Shown: positions 45,568 to 53,622 of the stretch, one piece after another
Layout: the number at the start of each line of letters is the position of its first letter
Position numbering within the stretch: the first letter of the stretch is position 1
Source of the DNA: Sedimentibacter acidaminivorans
GTDB lineage: Bacteria; Bacillota; Clostridia; Tissierellales; Sedimentibacteraceae
Direction of reading: 5' to 3'
Assembly: GCF_017873955.1 (NCBI RefSeq)
Contig: NZ_JAGGKS010000003.1
Coordinates: forward strand, 248,001-312,000
Length of the DNA: 64,000 nucleotides
Position numbers and translations under genes: made by a program
Notes under the pieces: model-generated
The model's input: only the letters and a program-made list of their open reading frames with translations
Told to the model about the DNA's origin: nothing
The model's database searches: none

Positions 45568-47745
45568 CTATAATTTCAGCTTAGCTAATGCGTCCGCTAA
45601 TGCTGTATTAATATTTTCTTCACTTTTACTTTTCTGCTTTGAAATAAATCGCGATGCTTCTTTATTTGAAATAGAGGATGTTTCTTGTTGTTTTCTTTTA
45701 TTAAAGGCCGAAAGTTTCTCTCTAAAACCACATTTACACACAAATATTTTGCCTTCGCCTTCTCCTCTTAACTCTAGTTTTTTATGACAATTAGGACATC
45801 TAGCATTTGTTATTTGCGCTATACCTTTTCGATATCCACATTCTCTATTTTGACAAACAAGCATAGTTCCTTTTTTACCATTTACTTCTAATAAATAATT
45901 CCCGCAATCAGGACATTTTGTTTTTGTTTCATTATCATGAACAAACTTTTGATTGCTTGATTTTATTTCTTTTATTATTATTTCTGTATATTGCTTCATT
46001 TCATTTACAAAAGCATTTTTATTAAGTTTACCTTTTGCTATATCGTTTAGCTTTTGTTCCCATTCTGCTGTTAAAACTGGTGATTTTAAATCCTGAGGAG
46101 AAAGTTCTAAAAGCTGTCTTCCTTTAGATGTAGTATAAATGCTTTTATCTTTTTTTTCAATTACAAAACTATTAAATAACTTTTCGATTATATCAGCCCT
46201 TGTTGCAACTGTACCTAATCCACCAGTTTCCCCAATTGTCTTTTTTAAATCTTTATCCGCACCTTTCATATACTTAACAGGATTCTCCATTGCTGATAAA
46301 AGACTAGCTTCTGTGAAACGTGCAGGTGGCTTTGTTTCGCCCCAAGTTTGCTTTATTGATGATAATTTTATAATGCTACCAGTCTTTATAGTATTTAATT
46401 TCTCTATAGGAAAGTCATCTAATATTTCATCATCTTCATAATGACTGTATACTTCTTTCCAACCTTGAGATATAGTTACTTTTCCTCTTGTAGAGAATTT
46501 TTCATTACCCACTTTTCCATTAATCACTATCTTTTCAAATTCAAAAGGTTTAGAAAGAACAGCTAGGAATCTTTTAACTACTAAATCATAAATTTTTCTT
46601 TCTTTATCTGTTAGATCCTGTAAATAAACAGTTTGTTCTGTTGGTATAATAGCGTGATGGTCTGAAACCTTGTTGTTATTTACAAAGTTTTTATTACCTT
46701 TAATAGGTTGAGAATAGATTTTAAACCCTATTTTTGAATTTGGACCAACACTACATGCTTTTACCCTATCTTTTAATGTTTCCACTACATCTTCTGATAT
46801 ATATCTTGAATCTGTTCTAGGATAAGTAAGAACTTTATGTCTTTCGTATAGTGTTTGCATAATAGATAATGTCTCTTTAGCAGAAAATCCATATATTTTG
46901 TTTCCATCTCGCTGAAGTTCTGTCAAATCATATAGAAGTGGAGCATAAGTTTTATCTTTAGTTCTCGTAATATTCTCAATGATTAAGTCCTTACTCTTTA
47001 ACGAATTTAATATTTTATCTGATTTTTCTTTATCAAATGTTTTTATATCATTTGTTTTTATATCTTGCCAAGTAAATCTAAATTTACTGCTCATGGCTTC
47101 AATTCCATAGTAAACTTCTGGTTTAAATGTTCTTATTTCTTCTTCCAAAGCTGCAATCATTGCTACTGTAGGAGTTTGAACTCTACCACATGATAATTGA
47201 GCATTGTGCTTACAAGTAAGTGCTCTCGTTGAATTTATACCTACTATCCAATCTGCTTCAGATCTTGCCACAGCTGATGCATATAAATTTTCATACAATT
47301 TTCCATCTTTTAAATTGTTAAAACCATCTTTGATTGCTTTATCTGTTACTGATGAAATCCAAAGCCTTTTAATTGGCTTTTTAATATTGGCTTTATCAAT
47401 AATCCACCTTGCAACTAACTCACCTTCACGACCTGCATCTGTAGCTATAACAATTTCAGTTACATCATTTCTAACAAGCAAACTTTTAACCGTATTAAAT
47501 TGTTTACTTGTCTTTTTTATTGTTTCTGTTTTCATATAGCTTGGGATAATCGGAAGATCTTCCATTTCCCAAGTTTTATACTTTTGATTATATTTTTCTG
47601 GATCTGCTAACGTTACTAGATGTCCTAAAGCCCAAGTTACAATATATTTATTTCCTTCTACAAAACCATTACCAGATTTACTACACCCTAATACTTTACC
47701 TATATCTTTACCTACTGAAGGTTTTTCCGCTAATACTAATATCAT
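45568..47745 (-). CDS. topB: DNA topoisomerase III
   Basis: This type IA topoisomerase (725 residues) opens with the toprim domain (MILVLAEKPSVGKDIGKVLG; ATDAGREGELVARWI). Then comes the topo IA core with the active-site region LTYPRTDSRYISEDV (catalytic Tyr). The C-terminus has two zinc-type cysteine groups (CPDCGNYLL...CQNRECGY and CPNCHKKL). Chromosomal topB is common in Firmicutes; nothing here suggests a conjugative element. Confidence 0.96.
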   Translation of the reverse strand: MILVLAEKPSVGKDIGKVLGCSKSGNGFVEGNKYIVTWALGHLVTLADPEKYNQKYKTWEMEDLPIIPSYMKTETIKKTSKQFNTVKSLLVRNDVTEIVIATDAGREGELVARWIIDKANIKKPIKRLWISSVTDKAIKDGFNNLKDGKLYENLYASAVARSEADWIVGINSTRALTCKHNAQLSCGRVQTPTVAMIAALEEEIRTFKPEVYYGIEAMSSKFRFTWQDIKTNDIKTFDKEKSDKILNSLKSKDLIIENITRTKDKTYAPLLYDLTELQRDGNKIYGFSAKETLSIMQTLYERHKVLTYPRTDSRYISEDVVETLKDRVKACSVGPNSKIGFKIYSQPIKGNKNFVNNNKVSDHHAIIPTEQTVYLQDLTDKERKIYDLVVKRFLAVLSKPFEFEKIVINGKVGNEKFSTRGKVTISQGWKEVYSHYEDDEILDDFPIEKLNTIKTGSIIKLSSIKQTWGETKPPARFTEASLLSAMENPVKYMKGADKDLKKTIGETGGLGTVATRADIIEKLFNSFVIEKKDKSIYTTSKGRQLLELSPQDLKSPVLTAEWEQKLNDIAKGKLNKNAFVNEMKQYTEIIIKEIKSSNQKFVHDNETKTKCPDCGNYLLEVNGKKGTMLVCQNRECGYRKGIAQITNARCPNCHKKLELRGEGEGKIFVCKCGFREKLSAFNKRKQQETSSISNKEASRFISKQKSKSEENINTALADALAKLKL

Positions 47746-47876
47746 TTCTTCATTCCTTTTCTTTATCTTTTAATATATTGTATCACAATATATCTTTCTT
47801 GCATATACAAAATATGTTATACAAGTTTCCCAACATTATTATCAAACACTTGAAGAATAATACCTCATACGCTAGG

Positions 47877-47909
47877 AGGAGACCTACGTCCCTCTAATAT
47901 AGGTTTCCT
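47877..47909 (-). other. Unassigned hairpin upstream of topB
   Basis: AGGAGACCTA pairs with TAGGTTTCCT (ten pairs, one G-U) around a 13-base loop with AGGGACG. It is locally more GC-rich than its surroundings and lies between the opine-dehydrogenase terminator and topB. I cannot assign it to an RNA family. Confidence 0.45.
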
Positions 47910-47916
47910 AACATAT

Positions 47917-47963
47917 AAAAAATATTCTTCATTTCATCTATGATATGAAATAAAGAATATTTT
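47917..47963 (-). terminator. Terminator of the opine-dehydrogenase/mutase operon
   Basis: A long stem, AAATATTCTT(T/C)ATTTCAT and its complement, surrounds a short loop and has T-runs at its ends. It starts 13 bases after the stop codon at 47976. Confidence 0.85.
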
Positions 47964-47975
47964 ATTATTATAATA

Positions 47976-49055
47976 TTAACCTATTCTATAAATTATATTT
48001 TTTTCCTCTGTTTGTTTTATAATACTTTCTAAATCAATTCTACTTTCATTTCTTCCGTGGCGAACAAAATCAAAATCATATAATATATTAGCAAGGTTGA
48101 TAATTGAATCTATTGTATAACTTTTTATGCCTATTTTATGTGCAATTGCTGATAGTGGAACTAAACCAGTTTCTATATCTTCATATATATATCTGTTATG
48201 AATTGTTGAAGGAGCCAAGACTTCTGTATATGCTGGATTGTTTTGCAATGCTTCATACAATGTTTCTCCCTCAGATTTATATATACGATTGAGCCAATTT
48301 ATTGCACTATCAACTTTAATATTTAACTGTTTTGCTATTTCAACTCTTTCTTTATCTATCTTTTCTAGCAATAATGCAACTGTAGGAGTAATTCCTTCTT
48401 GATAGTGAGAAAAAGTTTCCTTGCATTCTATTCTAGCCACATTTAAAATGATTGGAACAGGGTGAAATATCACTCCCAAATTTGATAACCCCGTAAATAA
48501 AACAGATTCAGCTGGAATTAGTATATCAAAATATTTGCTTAACATATCATACACTATTTTAGTATTCTCTGGGCTATGTGCTGCAATATACAATTCTTTC
48601 TTTATTGAAAAAATCCTACATATTCCATTTTTAAGAACACGGCATGTAAATACAAGTGTATCAGTTTCTGCAACTACTACATTTGCTTTTAAGCCAGATG
48701 ATTTAAGCACATTCATAAAGTTATATGTTCCAAATGTTCGACCGGGATTTAAAACAATTACTTGTCCATTTTCAAGATATGGAGCCATTTTTTTAGCTAC
48801 GTGATGATGAGCATTAGCTGGCATTGCTACCATAATTAAATCTGCATCTTTAATCACTTCTTCAAGATTGCTAGAAAGCAAATAAATTTTTTCCTTATAT
48901 GAATATACCCCCATTAATTCTATTCCACCATTATTATCTATGTCCTCTAAAGCTTTTGGACTTCTATTATACAATGACACTCTACATCCTAGATGAGTAA
49001 AATATGCAGCAAAAGCTTGCCCACCATTACCTGCCCCAATAATTGCAACGTTCAA
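47976..49055 (-). CDS. NAD(P)-dependent octopine/nopaline dehydrogenase family protein
   Basis: This is a 359-residue dehydrogenase. The N-terminal Rossmann motif IIGAGNGGQAFAAYFTHLG is followed by DLIMVAMPANAHHHVAKKM. The C-terminal octopine-dehydrogenase domain contains NLGVIFHPVPIILN, with the conserved His. It begins with TTG at 49055 behind AAAGGGG. Opine dehydrogenases reductively join an amino acid to a 2-oxoacid, or run in reverse. Its partner upstream at 33 bp is a cobalamin-dependent mutase-like protein. The exact substrate is not deducible. Confidence 0.88.
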   Translation of the reverse strand: MNVAIIGAGNGGQAFAAYFTHLGCRVSLYNRSPKALEDIDNNGGIELMGVYSYKEKIYLLSSNLEEVIKDADLIMVAMPANAHHHVAKKMAPYLENGQVIVLNPGRTFGTYNFMNVLKSSGLKANVVVAETDTLVFTCRVLKNGICRIFSIKKELYIAAHSPENTKIVYDMLSKYFDILIPAESVLFTGLSNLGVIFHPVPIILNVARIECKETFSHYQEGITPTVALLLEKIDKERVEIAKQLNIKVDSAINWLNRIYKSEGETLYEALQNNPAYTEVLAPSTIHNRYIYEDIETGLVPLSAIAHKIGIKSYTIDSIINLANILYDFDFVRHGRNESRIDLESIIKQTEEKNIIYRIG

Positions 49056-49088
49056 ACTAAAACCCCTTTCATAATAAAATATATTTAT

Positions 49089-50738
49089 TTATAAATTTCC
49101 ATTTTCCTTCAATATTTCAATTCGCTCTGATTCACTTATTTCTCTTGAATACTCTCTAGAATATGCAACACATTTTCCATCAATTACTCTAGTTTCTAAA
49201 ATTCCTTTAAACTTTTCATTTTTTAATATATGTGGAGCATCTAGTATGCCCCTTTTTACACAATCAGCTATTACATCTCCATTTCCAAGAGGGTCTTCAT
49301 AATTATTATAATAATCACAAATAAAATCCAAAAGAAATTTTGCTTCATCTATTAAATCAGACTTTCTCTTTTGTATAATTGTACTATTAGAAATATCAAT
49401 ACAATCACCAACAAGATTTTTAATAACTCCTCTAACTATTTTACAACTTTCGATTATATTTTCAGGAGTTGCCGCATGCTCTGCTTCATTAAAACCTACA
49501 ACATGAATTATATGGGGTTTAACACTTGAAGCTAAAAAAGTTGTAGCTGCAAGCTGCCCTTTCGCAATATCTAAATCTGGTGACAAAAAATTTAGCCCTG
49601 CCCTAATTTGCCTATATACTCTAAAATTTTCATCCTTCATAGTTTCAGCAAGCTCTATCATTGCTAAAACCCTTGCTAAATCCATTGAAAACGATAAAGT
49701 ATTAGGTGTATTAAACATATATTGAGCTATGTAATCCTTTGCCCCATACTTTTTAGCGTTGTATGAAGACAAATATGCCATAACAACAGAGATAACATCA
49801 TGAGCATCTCTTAGAGCCCAGTGATGTGGTTCATTAATTTCTACAGGAATATTTCTATCGCCGTGGTATTTTATTAATTCAAATGCTTCTTTTATAGATA
49901 CCTCTATAGTTCTTGTACCTCTTTTATCAATTTCATTATACCAACATAATGGTACAGCACACCACGCATTACTTATAGTTTCATCTAGCATTTCAGCAAA
50001 TTTCATTACATCATCTGTTCCGCTGTAACATCTTATCAATGGCTTATTTCCAAACTGTGTAGCTCCTTTTAAGGAAATAAATTCTTCCTTTGTTCTCAAA
50101 GGAACACCTCCAGCCCCATCTAAGTTTTTATCCATTTCTTCCTGTCTAAAAAAGAACTGTTGAGTATTTTGGTCTGGGCCTATTGAAATTACATCTAAAA
50201 TTTTACTTTGTGCTATAGTTTTTATCCCAGTCAATGTTTCCTTATATGAAGGTAGTCCAAAATGATGTCTTAAAACAGGATACGGATATTTATCATTTAT
50301 CCTGTCTATAATATTTTGACCATATTCTTTTTCTGTTGATTTTCTATCTATATTTTTAAGGAATGCAATAGAATCATCAATATCATCAAATCCATCTGAA
50401 ATATAATCAAAAAAATTATATTTCATTGCTACTTGTGAAACTGGTGAAGTACCACCAAAGCACCACTTTATATTTTTACAATCTTCTTTCTCAATTTGTG
50501 ACATGTGAACTATTTCACTTATAAGATTATCACAATTATTTGCAGTTAATCTATAGCTTAATGCAACCAAATCTGGTTTTAATTCTTTTATTTTAATAAA
50601 TATTTCTTTTATTGGGATTGCTGGCCCTAAAAAGACAGTTTCATATCCTTCTTTTTCAGCTATTTGCAAAAAATGAATTATTCCTGCAACATGCACACAA
50701 TTACCCAACGAAGCCCCTAAAACAACTTTTTTCCTCAT
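49089..50738 (-). CDS. Cobalamin-binding domain fused to a glutamate-mutase-E-like barrel
   Basis: This 549-residue protein has an N-terminal B12-binding-type Rossmann domain. GASLGNCVHVAGIIHFLQIA corresponds to the DxHxxG loop of glutamate mutase S, with the key His kept and the first Asp replaced by Cys. ETVFLGPAIPIKEIFIKIKE follows. The rest (about 170-540) resembles the glutamate mutase epsilon barrel (VEINEPHHWALRDAHDVISVVMA-type region, then SFSMDLARVLAMIE). ATG 50738 has GGAGG upstream. It probably catalyses an adenosylcobalamin-dependent rearrangement; the substrate is unknown. It is operonic with the opine-dehydrogenase-like gene. Confidence 0.75.
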   Translation of the reverse strand: MRKKVVLGASLGNCVHVAGIIHFLQIAEKEGYETVFLGPAIPIKEIFIKIKELKPDLVALSYRLTANNCDNLISEIVHMSQIEKEDCKNIKWCFGGTSPVSQVAMKYNFFDYISDGFDDIDDSIAFLKNIDRKSTEKEYGQNIIDRINDKYPYPVLRHHFGLPSYKETLTGIKTIAQSKILDVISIGPDQNTQQFFFRQEEMDKNLDGAGGVPLRTKEEFISLKGATQFGNKPLIRCYSGTDDVMKFAEMLDETISNAWCAVPLCWYNEIDKRGTRTIEVSIKEAFELIKYHGDRNIPVEINEPHHWALRDAHDVISVVMAYLSSYNAKKYGAKDYIAQYMFNTPNTLSFSMDLARVLAMIELAETMKDENFRVYRQIRAGLNFLSPDLDIAKGQLAATTFLASSVKPHIIHVVGFNEAEHAATPENIIESCKIVRGVIKNLVGDCIDISNSTIIQKRKSDLIDEAKFLLDFICDYYNNYEDPLGNGDVIADCVKRGILDAPHILKNEKFKGILETRVIDGKCVAYSREYSREISESERIEILKENGNL

Positions 50739-51050
50739 AATTACCTCCATCATACACTTATAGTCCCAGTGCATTTCACTTAGACACAAAAATAAAAATA
50801 TTCGAAACAATTAATATTTCAAAAATTAATGTTATTATTTAAATTTATTAAAATTTAGAACGGTTTTTGGTTAGTATAAATTTCAGAACAGTTTTACTAT
50901 GAATAGTTTCGACACTTTTTTAATTAAACATGAATACCTTTGCTAGCTTAGTAAAAAAATATTAGTCATTATTTTCTTTCTTTATTAAAGGTTTTTTATA
51001 TTTTAATATTATTTTTTAATTTTGTCAAGTTATTTTTATTATCTTATTCC
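50739..51050 (-). promoter_or_regulatory. Long leader/control region of the mutase-like operon
   Basis: About 300 AT-rich bases contain AGAACGGTTTT (50857-50867) and AGAACAGTTTT (50885-50895), a direct repeat with a 28-bp period. A TTCGACA heptamer lies at 50908-50914. No clear -35/-10 pair, cobalamin riboswitch or gene was found. Confidence 0.4.
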
Positions 51051-51052
51051 AT

Positions 51053-51098
51053 AAAAAAGTGAAACTTCAATTTATCACTAAATGTAGTTCCACTATTT
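51053..51098 (-). terminator. Terminator of the SSB-like gene
   Basis: On the minus strand AGTGGAACT pairs with AGTTTCACT (one G-U) and TTTTTT follows, downstream of the gene ending at 51129. Confidence 0.7.
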
Positions 51099-51128
51099 TA
51101 ACAATTATTTTATTATTTTTGTATAATA

Positions 51129-51791
51129 TTATTCTTCCTTCTTTCTATTGTTATCTGTTTTGATATGCTCTAATTTTGTAATTGATACTTCATACGCTGT
51201 TTTAGTTTGATATTCATCCTCATCATGCTTCTTCTGATATCTTCTACTTTGAATTCTGCCCCATACCTTTACATGATCTCCGACTTCAAGATTTTCACAA
51301 TATCTTGCATTTCTTCCCCAAGCAATACACGGTATGTAATCTGATTTGTTGTAAGACCTATTTACTGCAATTAACATGTCGGTTATTTCTCTCCCAAATG
51401 GAGTTGTTCTATACTTTGTATCCTTACACAAAAAACCATTCAAAAAAACTTCATTAGGATGCCTTTTAATTTCTTCTAACTCTTCCTCATCTGGAACCTT
51501 AATGTCTCTTACAAAAATTCTTAGCAAGAGCTTATTACTTAAACCTTCATATCTATTATAAGATCGGAACTGTCCATCAATAACTACATAATTACCAATA
51601 TCCATATTTATGTCGTTAATAATTCTTTCTGATATTATAACAGGAAGCAAATCTTTAGTATCGCTCAAACGTGGAACCTCTAAATAAAATTCATAAAACT
51701 TTTCACCAAAAACTTCGTGACTAAACTCGAGATCGCTGTATATTGCCCCAACTACCCTAATATAATTTGACTGCATCTGTTTATCATTCAT
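51129..51791 (-). CDS. Single-stranded-DNA-binding-like protein with two OB regions
   Basis: This is a 220-residue SSB-related protein. The C-terminal half has an SSB-type OB fold: NEVFLNGFLCKDTKYRTTPFGREITDMLIAVNR, with IPCIAWGRNARYCENLEVGDHVKVWGRIQSR after it. The N-terminal half (about 8-95) looks like a second, diverged OB region (IRVVGAIYSDLEFSHEVFGEKFYEFYLEV). The acidic DDDIPF-like tail of canonical SSB is absent. It is unlikely to be the main replicative SSB. No other replication gene is adjacent. Confidence 0.8.
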   Translation of the reverse strand: MNDKQMQSNYIRVVGAIYSDLEFSHEVFGEKFYEFYLEVPRLSDTKDLLPVIISERIINDINMDIGNYVVIDGQFRSYNRYEGLSNKLLLRIFVRDIKVPDEEELEEIKRHPNEVFLNGFLCKDTKYRTTPFGREITDMLIAVNRSYNKSDYIPCIAWGRNARYCENLEVGDHVKVWGRIQSRRYQKKHDEDEYQTKTAYEVSITKLEHIKTDNNRKKEE

Positions 51792-51922
51792 ACCTTTTTC
51801 TTCCCCCTATAATTTGTCTTATATATTTTATAATATTCAAACAAAACTAATATATGCTTTTTATTGGTGTTTTTTTGAAAATGTTATCCACTACATGTAC
51901 AGTTAACATTTATAGAAATGTA

Positions 51923-51951
51923 TTGAAATTAGAAATCATATGTTATATAAT
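51923..51951 (+). promoter_or_regulatory. Sigma-A promoter of ychF
   Basis: TTGAAA (51923-51928), a 17-bp spacer and TATAAT (51946-51951) lie about 80 bp upstream of the ychF start. Confidence 0.75.
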
Positions 51952-52032
51952 AATTTGAAATTAAATATTAATATTTGAAACATTAATGGCAAAATATTTA
52001 AATTGCCTTAATGAAACGAAAGGACGAAATAT

Positions 52033-53124
52033 ATGAAATTAGGTATAGTAGGACTTCCTAATGTAGGTAAAAGTACATTATTTAATGCAATAACATCCGC
52101 AGGTGCTGAATCAGCAAATTATCCATTTTGCACAATCGAACCAAATGTAGGAGTAGTTAGTGTTCCTGACAAGAGATTAGATTTCTTAACTAAAATGAGT
52201 AATTCTGGAAAAACAGTTCCAGCTGTTATTGAGTTTTTTGACATAGCAGGTTTAGTAAAAGGTGCAAGTAAAGGCGAAGGACTTGGAAATAAATTTCTTT
52301 CTCACATAAGAGAAGTTGAAGCAGTTGTACATGTTGTAAGATGCTTTGATGATGAAAATGTAATTCATGTTGAAAGCTCAGTAGACCCCAAAAGGGATAT
52401 TGAAATAATTGAATTAGAACTCATATTAGCTGATTTAGAAGTTATGAGCAAAAGACTTGAGAGATTAACAAAAATAGCAAAAAATGACAAATCACTCCTG
52501 CCAGAGCTTGAACTTGTAAAAAAAATAGTTGAAGAATTAGAAAACGAAAAATCTGCTCGTTATTTAGAATATACTGATGAAGAAATGAAGTTATTAAAAA
52601 CATTTAATTTAATAACAGCTAAACCAGTTCTCTATGTAGCCAATGTAGATGAAGAATACTTAGATGCTCCAGAAACAAACAAATATGTAAATATAGTTAA
52701 AGAACATGCCTCTAAAGATAATTCTGAAGTAATTGTTGTATGTGGTAAAATTGAAGAGGAAGTTTCCGTTCTTGAAGATGATGAAAAGCAAGAATTTCTA
52801 CAAGAATTGGGTCTTGAAGAATCAGGACTTGATAAACTAATCAGAGCTAGTTATCATCTACTTGGATTAATAAGCTACTTTACTACAGGCCCTATGGAAT
52901 CAAGAGCATGGACAATAAAAAAAGGAACAAAAGCCCCACAAGCAGCTGGTAAAATACATTCTGATATTGAAAGAGGTTTCATAAGAGCTGAAGTTACATC
53001 TTATAAAGATGTTGCTGAACTTGGCACAATGAGCGCTGTAAAAGAAAAAGGTCTAATGCGTCTTGAAGGAAAAGAATATGTTATGGTAGATGGAGATATT
53101 GTATTATTTAGATTTAATGTTTAA
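52033..53124 (+). CDS. ychF: Redox-regulated ATPase YchF
   Basis: This is an Obg-related, universally conserved P-loop protein (363 residues) that prefers ATP. G1 is GLPNVGKSTLFNAIT, the hydrophobic-His variant region DIAGLVKGASKGEGLGNKFL is G3, and the TGS-like C-terminal domain ends VMVDGDIVLFRFNV. The G4 position carries the NVDEE variant expected for YchF. The start follows an AAAGGACGA ribosome site. It is one of few plus-strand genes here and has its own promoter and terminator. Confidence 0.97.
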   Translation: MKLGIVGLPNVGKSTLFNAITSAGAESANYPFCTIEPNVGVVSVPDKRLDFLTKMSNSGKTVPAVIEFFDIAGLVKGASKGEGLGNKFLSHIREVEAVVHVVRCFDDENVIHVESSVDPKRDIEIIELELILADLEVMSKRLERLTKIAKNDKSLLPELELVKKIVEELENEKSARYLEYTDEEMKLLKTFNLITAKPVLYVANVDEEYLDAPETNKYVNIVKEHASKDNSEVIVVCGKIEEEVSVLEDDEKQEFLQELGLEESGLDKLIRASYHLLGLISYFTTGPMESRAWTIKKGTKAPQAAGKIHSDIERGFIRAEVTSYKDVAELGTMSAVKEKGLMRLEGKEYVMVDGDIVLFRFNV

Positions 53125-53175
53125 TAATTGATATAATTTATCTCGTCTCTTTTAGATGAAAATTTAATTATGATA

Positions 53176-53189
53176 TTCGACATGTCGAA
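53176..53189. promoter_or_regulatory. Perfect palindrome of two inverted 0A-box heptamers
   Basis: The 14-bp sequence TTCGACATGTCGAA consists of TGTCGAA and its reverse complement back to back. TGTCGAA is the Spo0A consensus core. It sits between ychF and its terminator, not in an obvious promoter. Confidence 0.45.
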
Positions 53190-53224
53190 CACCTAATATA
53201 AAGTTATAAATTTAAAATATGTAC

Positions 53225-53265
53225 ACACCCTTTGTATAATAAAATCATTATAAGGGTGTTTTTTT
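53225..53265 (+). terminator. Intrinsic terminator of ychF
   Basis: ACACCCTT pairs with AAGGGTGT, followed by a run of T. Confidence 0.85.
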
Positions 53266-53346
53266 AATAGAAAAGTAAAAAAGTTACCTCCTTTTCAGAG
53301 ATAACTTTTAAAAATGCGAATTCTTGTTTTACAATAATTTAATTAA

Positions 53347-53532
53347 TTACCTAAAGCTATTATTAGGTTTAAATGTTGCACAGTCAGTTTCTTGACTATT
53401 TTTTGCATTTTTATGCTGCACTTCTATTTTTTGTGCTGTACAATGATCTCCATCTGCATAATAATGACATGTGTTAACAACACACTTAACTCCTGGGTTT
53501 GTTGTACTCATATTGCTTCCTTTTATTTCCAT
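53347..53532 (-). CDS. DUF1540 domain protein
   Basis: This small cysteine-rich protein (61 residues) matches the DUF1540 pattern: VKCVVNTCHYYADGDHCTAQKIEV followed by a later TDCATF. The four cysteines probably bind a metal. I use ATG 53532, preceded by GGAGG. DUF1540 proteins are frequent in spore-forming Firmicutes, but their role is not known. It stands alone between ychF (convergent) and the DUF255 pseudogene. Confidence 0.88.
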   Translation of the reverse strand: MEIKGSNMSTTNPGVKCVVNTCHYYADGDHCTAQKIEVQHKNAKNSQETDCATFKPNNSFR

Positions 53533-53622
53533 ATATGCCTCCAAATTTACTTTTTAAAAGTTATTTAACTTTCAAAATTATTATGCCCTAATATACAATT
53601 TATATAATAGGATATATTTAAC

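Noticed and set aside
45568-47745. topB as a sign of an integrative conjugative element
   Set aside because: No relaxase, type IV secretion, integrase or attachment-site repeat is visible nearby.
50739-51050. A cobalamin riboswitch upstream of the mutase-like operon
   Set aside because: No B12-box-like conserved sequence or expected stem architecture was found in the leader.
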